This document shows positions 15,716 through 24,175 of a DNA stretch of 64,000 nt, one piece after another. The notes under the pieces are model-generated. The model was not told the DNA's origin, searched no databases, and saw only the letters and a program-made list of their open reading frames with translations. The DNA is from Micromonospora zamorensis (GTDB taxonomy: Bacteria; Actinomycetota; Actinomycetes; Mycobacteriales; Micromonosporaceae): NCBI RefSeq assembly GCF_900090275.1, contig NZ_LT607755.1, forward strand, positions 3,224,001 through 3,288,000, read 5' to 3'. A program made the position numbers and the translations under genes. Position 1 is the stretch's first letter. Each line of letters begins with the position of its first letter.

Positions 15716-16863
15716 GAGCGCAGCTCCGGCACCTCGATGCGACCACCCTCGCGGGCGGAGCGCAGCCCCAGCTCGGCGAGCTGCACACCGCGTGCGCCGG
15801 CCAGGAAGTCCCACCGGAACGGCTCACCGGCCACGACGTGCCGCAGGTACGCCTCCCACTGCACCTTGAAACCGTTGTCGAACTCCTCGTTGTCGGGCAC
15901 CTCGGCCCACTGGGCCCGGAAGTCCTCGGTGGCCGGCAGGTCCGGGTTCCACACCGGTTTCGGGGTCACCGCCCGGTGCTGCACCCGACAGTTGCGCAGG
16001 CCGGCGATGGCGCTGCCCTCGGTGCCGTCGACCTGGAACTCCACCAGCTCGTCGCGGTACACACGCACGGCCCAGGACGAGTTGATCTGCGCGATGATGC
16101 CGCCGTCGAGTTCGAAGATCCCGTACGCGGCGTCGTCGGCGGTCGCCTGGTAGGCCTGACCGGTCTCGTCGACCCGTTGGGGCACGTGGGTGGCGGTCAC
16201 GCAGGACACGGCGGTGACCCGGCCGAACAGCTCCTCCAGCACATAGTGCCAGTGCGGGAACATGTCGACCACGATGCCGCCGCCGTCCTCGGTCCGGTAG
16301 TTCCACGACGGACGCTGAGCGGGCTGCCAGTCGCCCTCGAAGACCCAGTAGCCGAACTCACCGCGCACCGAGAGGATCCGGCCGAAGAAGCCGCCGTCGA
16401 TGAGGCGCTTGAGCTTGCGCAGGCCGGGCAGGAAGAGCTTGTCCTGCACGACACCGGTGCGTACGCCGGCCGCGTCCGCCGCCCGGGCCAGGTCGAGCGC
16501 GGCGGCGGTGTCCTCGGCCAGCGGCTTCTCCGTGTAGATGTGCTTGCCGGCCTCGATGGCCTGCCGGATCGCCTTCTCCCGCTGCTGGGTCACCTGGGCG
16601 TCGAAGTAGATCTCGACGTCGTCGCGGGCCAGCGCCGAGGTCAGGTCGGTGGTCCAGTCGGTCAGGCCGTGCCGCTCGGCGAGCTCCCGGAGTTTCGTCT
16701 CGTTGCGCCCGACCAGGACTGGCTCCGGCCAGATGGTCGTGCCGTCGGCCAGCGCCACGCCGCCGGATTCGCGGATGGCCAGCAGCGAGCGGACGAGGTG
16801 CTGGCGGTAGCCCATCCTTCCGGTCACTCCGTTGACGATGATGCCGATCGACCTGCGGGTCAT
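15712..16863 (-). CDS. Gfo/Idh/MocA-family NAD(P)-dependent oxidoreductase
   Basis: A 383-residue enzyme. The N-terminal Rossmann part starts RSIGIIVNGVTGRMGYRQHL, a GxTGxMG variant of the usual GxGxxG. It is followed by GKHIYTEKPLAED, the EKP motif carrying the family's catalytic Lys. The C-terminal domain contains GGGIVVDMFPHWHYVLEELF (D-x3-H) and forms the substrate pocket. The family oxidises a sugar or inositol hydroxyl to a ketone. ATG 16863 has GGAA six bases upstream. It lies 38 bases downstream of the ABC ATPase stop, so import and catabolism are probably co-transcribed. Confidence 0.88.
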   Translation of the reverse strand: MTRRSIGIIVNGVTGRMGYRQHLVRSLLAIRESGGVALADGTTIWPEPVLVGRNETKLRELAERHGLTDWTTDLTSALARDDVEIYFDAQVTQQREKAIRQAIEAGKHIYTEKPLAEDTAAALDLARAADAAGVRTGVVQDKLFLPGLRKLKRLIDGGFFGRILSVRGEFGYWVFEGDWQPAQRPSWNYRTEDGGGIVVDMFPHWHYVLEELFGRVTAVSCVTATHVPQRVDETGQAYQATADDAAYGIFELDGGIIAQINSSWAVRVYRDELVEFQVDGTEGSAIAGLRNCRVQHRAVTPKPVWNPDLPATEDFRAQWAEVPDNEEFDNGFKVQWEAYLRHVVAGEPFRWDFLAGARGVQLAELGLRSAREGGRIEVPELRS

Positions 16864-16901
16864 GATGTTCCTTCCGTCGTGCTGGTCGTGCCGATCCGCG
16901 C

Positions 16902-17696
16902 TCAGTGGTTGGCGGCCGCGCTGCCGAGCAACCCACGCAGGTCGGTGGCGAGGCGGTCGAAACGGGGGTCCGACATCACCTGCGCGTAGTCGCGGTGCGC
17001 CGGCAGCTCGACCGGAAAGGTGCGGATGATCCGGCCGGGCCGGGCGCTCATCACCACGACCCGGGTGCCGAGGAAGACCGCCTCGGCGATGGAGTGGGTG
17101 ACCAGCACCACAGTGGTGTCGGTCTCCCGCCAGATCCGGTGCAGTTCGGCATTCATCTGCTCGCGGGTCAGCGCGTCCAGGGCGCCGAACGGCTCGTCCA
17201 TCAGCAGCACCGGTGGGGAGTGCAGCAACGCACGGCAGAGCGCCACCCGCTGCTGCATGCCGCCGGACAACTCGTGCGGCAGGGCCTTCTCGAAGCCGGT
17301 CAGGCCGGTCATCTCGATCAGCTCGTCGGCCCGACGGGACGCCTGGGCCCGGTCCATGCCGCGCATCTCGGCCTGGAGCAGGATGTTGGCCCGGGCGCCG
17401 CGCCACTCCAGCAGCGCGGCCTTCTGGAAGACGAAACCGATCTCCTTCTGTGGGCCGCGTACCGGGCGCTGCAACAGCGACACCGCACCGCTGGTCGGCT
17501 TGACCAACCCCGCGACGATCTTCAGCAGGGTGGACTTGCCGCAGCCGGACGGACCGACGATCGTCACGAACTCCCCGGGCTCGATGTCCAGTGAGACGTC
17601 GTCCAGCGCGGTGGTCTGCGACCGTCGGGAGGTGAACCGTACGGTCACCCCGGACAACCCGATGGCGGTGCCGGTGGCTGCCGGCGCGGCGGTCAC
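16902..17696 (-). CDS. ABC transporter ATPase, nitrate/sulfonate/taurine type
   Basis: A complete 264-residue nucleotide-binding subunit: Walker A GPSGCGKST, Q-loop FVFQKAALLEWR, signature LSGGMQQRVALCRAL, Walker B VLLMDEPFGALD and switch VTHSIAEAVF. The WRGARANI segment after the Q-loop and the overall length match the SsuB/TauB/ThiZ subfamily, which pairs with NMT1/THI5-like binding proteins. It energises import through the permease at 18729. GTG 17696 starts four bases after the binding-protein stop. Confidence 0.93.
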   Translation of the reverse strand: MTAAPAATGTAIGLSGVTVRFTSRRSQTTALDDVSLDIEPGEFVTIVGPSGCGKSTLLKIVAGLVKPTSGAVSLLQRPVRGPQKEIGFVFQKAALLEWRGARANILLQAEMRGMDRAQASRRADELIEMTGLTGFEKALPHELSGGMQQRVALCRALLHSPPVLLMDEPFGALDALTREQMNAELHRIWRETDTTVVLVTHSIAEAVFLGTRVVVMSARPGRIIRTFPVELPAHRDYAQVMSDPRFDRLATDLRGLLGSAAANH

Positions 17697-17700
17697 GGCG

Positions 17701-18705
17701 TCACCCCTGCGCCGCGTACGAGGAGTCCCAGTACGCGTTGGGCGCCCCCGGGTCCTTCAGCTCCGCGTAACGGGACATCAGGTCGATGGTCTCGGTCCAC
17801 TGGGCCTCGGTGTTCACTCCGGGCGGCCCTTCGGAGCCGAGCAGCGGCAGGTTGAGGGTGAGCTGCTTGGTGAGCACCTCGGGAGCGGGCTCGTTCTCGG
17901 CGAGAGCGACCATCGCGCTGACCGCTCCGGCCGGGTCACGTGCGGCGTCGGCCCAGGACTTCTGGGTGGCACGGACGAACTTGCGGGCCAGCTCCGGGTC
18001 CTTCTGCAGGGTCTGGGTGTTGGCGATCAGCCCGGTGCCGAGCAGGTTCATGCCGTAGTCGGCGAAGAGCAGCACGTCGACCTTCTTGCCGGTCTTGCTC
18101 TCGATGGTCGGCGCCTGGTCGTGGAAGAAGCCCATGATGGCGTCGACCTTGCCCTCGGCCAGGGCGGCGATCTTGCCGGCGGCGTCCACGTTGACGACCT
18201 TGACCTCGTCCTTCTTGACGCCGTTCTTCTCCAGCCAGGCCGGGAAGGTGGCGTAGAGGGCGTCGCCGGGCGTACCGCCGACGGTCTTGCCCTTGAGGTC
18301 GGCCGGGGTCTTGATGTTCTCCTCGGTGAAGAACTCCACCGAGGACGGGCCCTTCTCCAGGTACGCGCCGAGGCTGCGCACCGGCATCCCACTGGCCACC
18401 GACTTGAGCAGCACCGGGCTGTCCGCCCAGCCGAAGTCGGTCTGCTTCTGGGCGACCTGCTTGACCGTGTTGCCCGAGCCGTTGCCGGGCAGGATCTTCA
18501 GGTCGATGCCCTCGGCGGAGTAGTAGCCCTTCTGCAGGCCATAGTAGAACGGCGCGTGCTCGCCGTAGGGCACCCAGTTGAGGGTGAGGGTGACCTGTTT
18601 GCTGCCGTCGGCGCCGGTCTTGCCGGCGGAGTCGTCCCCACCGCAGCCGGTGGCGGCGAGGAGCAGGGCTGCGGTGGCCAGGATGGTGGTGGCGGTGCGT
18701 TTCAT
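17701..18705 (-). CDS. NMT1/THI5-like ABC substrate-binding lipoprotein
   Basis: A 334-residue lipoprotein. The signal MKRTATTILATAALLLAATG ends in the lipobox AATGC. The mature part starts with the family hallmark TLTLNWVPYGEHAPFYYGLQ followed by KGYYSAEGIDLKILPGNGSG. It includes VGGTPGDALYATFPAWL and DAIMGFFHDQAPTIES. THI5-like proteins bind pyrimidines, riboflavin precursors, sulfonates or aromatic acids. The ligand is not fixed by sequence; the sugar-type enzymes beside it are unusual partners. ATG 18705 is chosen because it begins the signal peptide. Confidence 0.88.
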   Translation of the reverse strand: MKRTATTILATAALLLAATGCGGDDSAGKTGADGSKQVTLTLNWVPYGEHAPFYYGLQKGYYSAEGIDLKILPGNGSGNTVKQVAQKQTDFGWADSPVLLKSVASGMPVRSLGAYLEKGPSSVEFFTEENIKTPADLKGKTVGGTPGDALYATFPAWLEKNGVKKDEVKVVNVDAAGKIAALAEGKVDAIMGFFHDQAPTIESKTGKKVDVLLFADYGMNLLGTGLIANTQTLQKDPELARKFVRATQKSWADAARDPAGAVSAMVALAENEPAPEVLTKQLTLNLPLLGSEGPPGVNTEAQWTETIDLMSRYAELKDPGAPNAYWDSSYAAQG

Positions 18706-18728
18706 CGGTGCCTCCGTGATGGGGTCGG

Positions 18729-19700
18729 TCAGGAGGTGGTGAGGGACACGCCGGCGCGGCGGCTGGCATGCCACGGGATGAGCAGTGCCTCGGCGATCTC
18801 GACCAGGACGAACAGGACGATGCCGATGGCGGACATCAGGATCAGGTCGGCGAACAGCAGCGGGGCGTCGAGGTTGCCGTTGGCCAGCAACAGGACGTAG
18901 CCGAGCCCTTCGCTGGCGCCCACGAACTCACCGACCACGGCGCCGACCACCGCGAGGGTGACGGCCACCTTCAGGCCGGCCATCAGGTGCGGCAACGCGT
19001 TCGGGAAGCGGATCTTGCGGAAGGTGCGCCACGGCCCCGCGCCCATCGTGGCGGCGAGGTCGAGCAGCTCCGGGTCGGTGGAGCGCAGTCCGGCCACGCC
19101 GGAGATGACCACCGGGAAGAACGCGATGAGCACCGCCAGGATGATCTTCGGGGTGAGGCCGAGGCCGAACCAGACCACCAGGAGTGGCGCGATGGCGATC
19201 TTCGGGATGACCTGTGCGAACAGGACGATCGGATAGAGCGCCTTGTCGAGGGTGCGGGAGTAGGCGATGGCCACCGCGGTGGCCAGACCCAGTGCGGCGG
19301 CCAGCACGAAGCCGAGCACCGTCTCGTAGAGGGTGACGAGGGTGTGTCGGGCCAGCTCGGACCACTGACCGGTCATCGTCTCCCAGACCTGGGCGGGTGT
19401 GGGCACCAGGTAGTTCGGGACGTACTCCTGCGCAGCCACGAACCACCACGCGGCGAAGACGACGGCGAGCACCAGCGCCGGACGCCAGAGCGAGTCGGCG
19501 AAGGCCGCCGCCCGGCGACCGAGCGTCGGTCGGGGTGGTCGGCCGCCGGTTCCGGACGGTCGACCGGCCGCTGTGGACCGGCTCGGATCCTCGGCGGGTG
19601 TCGACGTTGCGGAGGCGAGCGAGGCCGCAGCCGCCGAATCACCGCCCGCCGCCTCGGCGGCGGCCTGCCGGCCCGCCGTGTCCAGAGAGTTCTCGGTCAC
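18729..19700 (-). CDS. ABC transporter permease, nitrate/sulfonate/taurine type
   Basis: A 323-residue permease. A long Ala/Ser/Pro-rich N-terminus (about 70 residues, cytoplasmic) precedes six membrane segments. The coupling loop is VAGLRSTDPELLDLAATMGA followed by GPWRTFRKIRFPNALPHLM, the EAA motif that contacts the ATPase. GTG 19700 has AGGAGG six bases upstream. It is the first gene of the run 19700 to 12527. A LacI-type operator lies 58 bases upstream of the start. Confidence 0.9.
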   Translation of the reverse strand: MTENSLDTAGRQAAAEAAGGDSAAAASLASATSTPAEDPSRSTAAGRPSGTGGRPPRPTLGRRAAAFADSLWRPALVLAVVFAAWWFVAAQEYVPNYLVPTPAQVWETMTGQWSELARHTLVTLYETVLGFVLAAALGLATAVAIAYSRTLDKALYPIVLFAQVIPKIAIAPLLVVWFGLGLTPKIILAVLIAFFPVVISGVAGLRSTDPELLDLAATMGAGPWRTFRKIRFPNALPHLMAGLKVAVTLAVVGAVVGEFVGASEGLGYVLLLANGNLDAPLLFADLILMSAIGIVLFVLVEIAEALLIPWHASRRAGVSLTTS

Positions 19701-19757
19701 GCGGAACCTCCTCGGGGCCCGGCACGGCACCGATTTGACGGGCCGTTCGGCGGATCA

Positions 19758-19770
19758 GGCAAACGCTTTC
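19758..19770 (-). promoter_or_regulatory. LacI-type operator before the ABC/catabolic operon
   Basis: On the reverse strand the site reads GAAAGCGTTTGCC, matching 11 of 13 bases of the site at 5100. A TACGCT hexamer lies just upstream, so a repressor would sit at or after the -10 region. Confidence 0.6.
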
Positions 19771-19865
19771 CTGGAGCGTAGGCGGCGCCCTCACGCCGGG
19801 CAAGGCCTTTCCTCGATCTGTTTCCACCGATGCCTGGTGACCCACCGGCTGTCCTAAAGGGACGG

Positions 19866-20582
19866 TCAGACGGCCGCCGGGTAGGTGTCCAGCAGGCCGC
19901 ACATGCCGAGCCGACCCCGCTCGACCGGCTCGTCCACCGCGTACACCCCGGCCTCGGCCAGGTGACGGGGGTCGCCTCGCTCCAAGGCGTCGAGCTGGCT
20001 GCCGGTGCTGGCGGCGGCCCGGCCCGCGCCGGCCTCCCATCGCTGCCGCCACCGCGCCAGCAGCGGCTGGCGCAGGGCGACCGCGGCGGCGTGGAAGGCG
20101 GCCAGCGCCGCCGGCCCGCCGGACCGCAGCGCCTGGAAGCCGGTCACCGCCAGATCCCGCCTGCGGTACGCGGCCCGCACGTCCGCGCCCGGCGCTCCCC
20201 CGTCGGGCAGCGCGGCCGCCGCGGCATACGCGCCCGGATCGCCAAGCACGTCGGGAGGGAAGGTCAGCACCGCGTCGCCAGCCTCGGGCAGGCCGCTGTT
20301 CTGCATGAGCACCACGATGCCCAGCCCGCCGGTGTTGACCAGACGGTGCACGGTGCCCGGCTCGAACCAGACCACCACCCCCGGCCGCAGGGCTGTCTCC
20401 CGGAAGCCGGAGGTCGTCAGGGTCTGCACCGCGCCCTCGCCGTCGGTCACCACGTACCCCTCGGTGCAGCACAGGTGCACGTGCGGCGTGCCGCCGACCA
20501 GGCCATCCGGAGCGACGGTGTCGTAGACACGCAGCCGGGAGACCCCGACCCCTCCGGGCAGCGGGGCCGGCCCGTCAGGCAT
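19866..20582 (-). CDS. Cupin-domain protein with helical C-terminal extension
   Basis: A 238-residue protein. The N-terminal half is a cupin: GTPHVHLCCTEGYVVTDGEG (H-x-H, Glu) and PGVVVWFEPGTVHRLVNTGG (P-G-x2-H). The C-terminal half (from about 110) is Ala-rich and helical, without a recognised domain. It is likely a sugar isomerase-type or ligand-sensing cupin of the adjacent pathway. It is divergent from the LacI gene and shares the 20631 operator. The 165 bases to the next gene downstream contain that operon's own operator. Confidence 0.75.
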   Translation of the reverse strand: MPDGPAPLPGGVGVSRLRVYDTVAPDGLVGGTPHVHLCCTEGYVVTDGEGAVQTLTTSGFRETALRPGVVVWFEPGTVHRLVNTGGLGIVVLMQNSGLPEAGDAVLTFPPDVLGDPGAYAAAAALPDGGAPGADVRAAYRRRDLAVTGFQALRSGGPAALAAFHAAAVALRQPLLARWRQRWEAGAGRAAASTGSQLDALERGDPRHLAEAGVYAVDEPVERGRLGMCGLLDTYPAAV

Positions 20583-20630
20583 CGAAGGACTCGTCGGCGA
20601 AGCGATCGGACATGGCCGGGCCTCCCTGCG

Positions 20631-20643
20631 GGAAAGGGCTTTC
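20631..20643 (-). promoter_or_regulatory. LacI-type operator in the lacI/cupin divergent promoter
   Basis: The reverse strand reads GAAAGCCCTTTCC, 12 of 13 bases identical to the 5100 site. It lies between the cupin start (20582) and the LacI-family start (20707), so it can give both autoregulation and control of the cupin gene. Confidence 0.6.
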
Positions 20644-20706
20644 TCTGCGGTACCGTGACGCTAGCCGGCACGGCGAAATGCCGTCAACAGACCAAGGGGG
20701 CGGGCC

Positions 20707-21780
20707 ATGGCGACTCTGTCCGATGTGGCACGTCGCGCGGGCGTCTCCCCCGCCACCGCCTCCCGCGTCATCAACGGCAGCAGCAAGCCGGTCACCGACG
20801 AGCTGCGTGAGCGGGTGCTCGCCGCCGTCGCCGAGTTGCAGTACGTGCCGAACGCCCATGCCCAGCTGCTGGCCCGCTCGCACCGCAGCGCCGTGGGTGT
20901 GATCGTGCACGACGTCTCCGACCCGTACTTCGCCGAGATCACCCGTGGGCTGCAACGCGTCGCCACCGACCAGGGTCGACTGCTGATGATCTGCAACAGC
21001 TACCGGGACCCGGACCGCGAGCTGGAGTACGTGGAGCTGCTACGCGGTCACCAGGTGGCGGCACTGATCCTGGCCGGCTCCGGCTACCACGACGAGGCGT
21101 TCACCCGGCAGCTCAACGAGAAGCTCGCCGCGTACGAGGCCACCGGCGGGCGGGTGGCGGTGATCGGCCGGCACGAGCACTCCGGCGACGCGGTGATGCC
21201 GGACAACCGGACCGGCGGCTACCTCGCCGGGCGGGAGCTGTGCGGGCTGGGGCACCGGGCGATCGGGGTGGTCGCCGGCCCGCGGATCCTGACCACCACG
21301 ACCGACCGGCTGGCCGGCCTCCGGCAGGCTCTCGCCGAGCAGGGCCGCGAGCTGCCGGAACGGCGCATCCGGTACGCGGAGTTCGACCGCGACGGCGGCG
21401 CGGAGGCCACTGCCCGACTGCTCGACGCCGACCCGGAGCTGACCGCGATCGTGGCGCTCAACGACTCGATGGCCATTGGCGCGCTCGCCACACTCCGCGC
21501 GCGCGGGCTGGCCGTACCGCAGCAGATTTCCGTGGTGGGTTTCGACGACATGCCGATCGCCCGGGATGTGACCCCGGCGCTGACCACCGTGCGACTGCCG
21601 CTGGTCGACATGGGGGTGCGCGCGATGTCCCTGGTGCTGGGTGCCGGAGCGCCGGAACCACGGGTCGAGGTGCTCCCCGCCGAGCTGATTCGCCGCGACA
21701 CCGCCGGTCCCGCCCCGCGTTCCTCCCCCGCCACCGCCGCGTCGGCCCCGCGTGCCGGACGGGGTGACGCAGGGCCGTGA
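20707..21780 (+). CDS. LacI-family transcriptional repressor
   Basis: A 357-residue regulator. The helix-turn-helix is MATLSDVARRAGVSPATASR followed by VINGSSKPV. The periplasmic-binding-like effector domain carries VGVIVHDVSDPYFAEITRGL, DAVMPDNRTGGYLAGRELCG and ISVVGFDDMPIARDVTPALT. Such proteins bind 14-16 base palindromes and release them on binding a sugar. It is predicted to recognise GAAAGCGCTTTCC at 5100, 19758 and 20631, because one copy lies at its own promoter. AAGGGG lies about eight bases before the ATG. Its TGA overlaps the GTG of the kinase-like gene. Confidence 0.92.
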   Translation: MATLSDVARRAGVSPATASRVINGSSKPVTDELRERVLAAVAELQYVPNAHAQLLARSHRSAVGVIVHDVSDPYFAEITRGLQRVATDQGRLLMICNSYRDPDRELEYVELLRGHQVAALILAGSGYHDEAFTRQLNEKLAAYEATGGRVAVIGRHEHSGDAVMPDNRTGGYLAGRELCGLGHRAIGVVAGPRILTTTTDRLAGLRQALAEQGRELPERRIRYAEFDRDGGAEATARLLDADPELTAIVALNDSMAIGALATLRARGLAVPQQISVVGFDDMPIARDVTPALTTVRLPLVDMGVRAMSLVLGAGAPEPRVEVLPAELIRRDTAGPAPRSSPATAASAPRAGRGDAGP

Positions 21781-22790
21781 CCGGAGCCAGCCCCACCCAG
21801 CGTGCCCTCCGGCCGGACGAGGTGGCGTACCTGCTCCGCGCCTCACTCGGGTCGCACGTCCAGGTCAGGGACTCCGGTCCACTGGACGGCGGCGGGTACG
21901 CGACCGTCTGGTGGGCGCTCCTCGACGACGACCGCCGGGTGGTGCTGAAGCTGGCCCCGCCGACCGGGACGCCACTGCTGCGCTACGAGCGCGGGCTCTG
22001 CGCGGCCGAGGCCCGCTACTTCCACCTCGTCGCCGAGCGTGCGCCGCAGGTGCCGGTGCCCGAAGTGCTGCACCACGGCACCGACCCCGCGTACGGCGAG
22101 TGGTTGGTCACCGCGATGCTGCCCGGCCGGTCGCTGGTCGACCTGGTCGAGGGTGGTGTCGACGACGGCCCGGCGCGATACGACCTCGGGGTTGCCCTCG
22201 CCGCGTTGCACCAGGTCGCCGGCGACCGGTTCGGGTACGACGACGACCGTCCCGGCGGGTCGACCTGGCGGGCCGCGTTCACGGCGATGCTCGATGCGCT
22301 GCTCGCCGACGCGACCGACTGGAACGTCCGGCTGCCGGTCACCCCGGCACGCCTGCACGCGCTGGTGCAGCGGCACGCCGCCGTGCTGGACGAGGTGCGC
22401 CGGCCGGCATTGCTGCACTTCGACTGCTGGGACGGCAACGTGCTGGCCGCGCCCGACCCGGACGGCCGGTGGCGGCTGCGTGGCCTGGTGGACGGCGAAC
22501 GGTTCCTCTTTGGCGATCCACTGCTGGACCTGGTCTCGCCACTGCTCTTCCGGCGTGTGGAGGAGGAACCGGAGCATCCCCTGCTGCGTGGCTACCAGGC
22601 CACCGCCGCCGAGCCGCTGCTGCTGGACGCCTCCGCGCGCCGCCGGTTGGGTCTCTACCGGCTGCACCTGTACCTGCTGATGACTGTGGAGATGCCCAGC
22701 CGCGGCATGACCGTTCGCACCCACGCGGGGCGGCATGCCCGGCTGGCAGGTCTGCTCGACGAGGAGCTCGCCGCGCTCGCCTCGGCCTGA
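21777..22790 (+). CDS. Aminoglycoside-phosphotransferase-fold kinase
   Basis: A 337-residue protein with the small-molecule kinase fold. It has a Gly-rich opening SGPLDGGGYATVWWALL, the ATP lysine in RRVVLKLA, the catalytic loop ALLHFDCWDGNVLA (H-x-D-x4-N) and the metal site RGLVDGERFLFGDPLLDL. The usual DFG/DxD is D-G-E here, as in several APH-like families. Translation is coupled to the LacI gene through GTGA. By context a sugar or sugar-acid kinase is more likely than an antibiotic resistance enzyme, but this is inference. Confidence 0.8.
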   Translation: MTGASPTQRALRPDEVAYLLRASLGSHVQVRDSGPLDGGGYATVWWALLDDDRRVVLKLAPPTGTPLLRYERGLCAAEARYFHLVAERAPQVPVPEVLHHGTDPAYGEWLVTAMLPGRSLVDLVEGGVDDGPARYDLGVALAALHQVAGDRFGYDDDRPGGSTWRAAFTAMLDALLADATDWNVRLPVTPARLHALVQRHAAVLDEVRRPALLHFDCWDGNVLAAPDPDGRWRLRGLVDGERFLFGDPLLDLVSPLLFRRVEEEPEHPLLRGYQATAAEPLLLDASARRRLGLYRLHLYLLMTVEMPSRGMTVRTHAGRHARLAGLLDEELAALASA

Positions 22791-22798
22791 CGGCCGGC

Positions 22799-22835
22799 GC
22801 GGGTGGCGCCCGACGCGTGGTCGGACGCCACCCGC
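22799..22835. terminator. Bidirectional hairpin terminator
   Basis: GCGGGTGGCG (22799-22808) pairs perfectly with CGCCACCCGC (22826-22835), and an inner CGAC/GTCG pair extends the structure. It lies between the kinase-like stop (22790) and the fasciclin stop (22842). Confidence 0.7.
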
Positions 22836-22841
22836 CCTCGG

Positions 22842-23504
22842 TCAGGGCAGGTCGATCGGGCGCAGCACCCGGTCCACCGAGTGCGCGATCTGCCGGTTGC
22901 CCTTGTTGACGTCGAAGGTGACGACGCGGGCGTCCCGGTCGTTGGTGTCGGCGTCGATCAGGCGCACCTGGCGGAAGAAGTACAGGTAGGTGCGCACGTC
23001 GACCTCGACGGTCGAGCCGAGCGCGGTGCTGAGGTCCGTGCCGTCGGCCCGGACCGCCGTCTTGCGATCGATGGTGGCGCCCGGCACCACGTGGTAGAGC
23101 AGCACCGATTCGACGGTGTCGATGCCCAGCCCGGCGACGGCGGAGAAGGCCGCGCTCTCGCTCGGCAGCTTCTTCGCCTCCGTGATCTCGCGTACCAACT
23201 GCTGGAAGGCCGCGTCGGTGGGGATGAACGCGGTCAGTGCGACAGTGCCGTCGGTGAGCACCTTGACCGGCGAGTTCGGCTTGGCCTCCAGCACGGCCAG
23301 CACGGCCGCGGTCAGCACGTCGAAGTCCCGCGAGTTGCGGTCGAAGCCGCTGGTGTCCTTCGTGAGCACAGCGGCGAGTGAGGTCGTGCCGAGCGACTTG
23401 GCCTTGCCGGTCGCCTGAGCGGCCGGCACAGCGATGGCCGTGGTGGCCAGCGCGGTGGCCATGGCGCCCACCGCCATCCTGGCGGCGAGTCGTGCGATCT
23501 TCAT
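22842..23504 (-). CDS. Secreted fasciclin (FAS1) domain protein
   Basis: A 220-residue exported protein with a signal peptide MKIARLAARMAVGAMATALA (cleavage near AQA-TG). One FAS1 domain contains the two family blocks: TVALTAFIPTDAAFQQLV (H1-like) and VESVLLYHVVPGATIDRKTA (H2-like YHVV). FAS1 domains mediate cell-surface adhesion or protein binding. AAAGG lies about seven bases before the ATG. It appears monocistronic. Confidence 0.88.
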   Translation of the reverse strand: MKIARLAARMAVGAMATALATTAIAVPAAQATGKAKSLGTTSLAAVLTKDTSGFDRNSRDFDVLTAAVLAVLEAKPNSPVKVLTDGTVALTAFIPTDAAFQQLVREITEAKKLPSESAAFSAVAGLGIDTVESVLLYHVVPGATIDRKTAVRADGTDLSTALGSTVEVDVRTYLYFFRQVRLIDADTNDRDARVVTFDVNKGNRQIAHSVDRVLRPIDLP

Positions 23505-23636
23505 CAGCGGGCCTTTCGTCGAAGCGTCGGATCCGTGACGTCTCGTCACGACCCATGCTTCGCACCGGGACCGCCACTCGGATGCACCCGGGGATAACCG
23601 ATTGTCCGGGGCACGTCGCGGGCTTAACCTCCCCCG

Positions 23637-24122
23637 GTGCTGATTCGGGAGTTCGTCGACCAGGACTGGTCGCAGGTGTGGCCGATCATCGAGGGGGTGA
23701 TCGGGGCACAGGAGACCTTCACCTATGACCCGGCGATGACCGCCGAGCAGTCGTACGGCATGTGGGTCGAGGTGGCACCAGGTCGGACGGTCGTGGCGGT
23801 CGACGGCGAGCGGGTGCTCGGCACCGCGAAGATGGGCACCAACCGGCCCGGGCCGGGCGCGCACGTGTCGACCGCGAGCTTCATGGTCGCCGCCGACGCG
23901 CGGGGCCGGGGCGTGGGCACCGCGCTGTGCCGCGATGCCCTGACCTGGGCCCGCGAGCAGGGGTACGCCGGCATGCAGTTCAACGCAGTGGCGGAGAGCA
24001 ACCGGTCGGCGGTGGAGTTGTACCGGCGGGAGGGCTTCGCGGTGGTCGGCACGGTGCCGGGCGCGTTCCGCCATCCCGCCCTCGGCCGGGTCGGGCTGCA
24101 CGTCATGTACCAGGAGTTCTGA
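23637..24122 (+). CDS. GNAT-family N-acetyltransferase
   Basis: A 161-residue acetyltransferase. Motif A is FMVAADARGRGVGTALCRDA (R-x-x-G-x-G/A acetyl-CoA pyrophosphate loop). Motif B follows in NAVAESNRSAVELYRREGFA, with its typical N-x2-A-x2-L-Y-x3-G-F ending. The acceptor is unknown; the layout resembles YhhY/phosphinothricin-type enzymes. GTG 23637 is preceded by a TTAACC-like hexamer and no Shine-Dalgarno, so it may be leaderless. The 132-base gap upstream to the divergent fasciclin gene contains both promoters. Confidence 0.85.
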   Translation: MLIREFVDQDWSQVWPIIEGVIGAQETFTYDPAMTAEQSYGMWVEVAPGRTVVAVDGERVLGTAKMGTNRPGPGAHVSTASFMVAADARGRGVGTALCRDALTWAREQGYAGMQFNAVAESNRSAVELYRREGFAVVGTVPGAFRHPALGRVGLHVMYQEF

Positions 24123-24175
24123 GCGGCCGAGTCTCGCGGACGCCCGAACGCGGCTGGCGGATGGGGTGCGGCGTC

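Noticed and set aside
14510..16153. Forward open frame of 547 codons opposite DUF993 and Gfo/Idh
   Set aside because: No motif and no ribosome binding site; the reverse-strand genes have clear homology and coupled overlaps.
17701..18705. Thiamine-precursor import (ThiXYZ)
   Set aside because: The binding protein is THI5-like in fold, but no thiamine genes or TPP riboswitch are visible and the operon is catabolic with a LacI-type operator.
21777..22790. Aminoglycoside resistance gene
   Set aside because: The fold is shared by many small-molecule kinases, and coupling to a LacI regulator of a catabolic locus argues for a sugar-type substrate.
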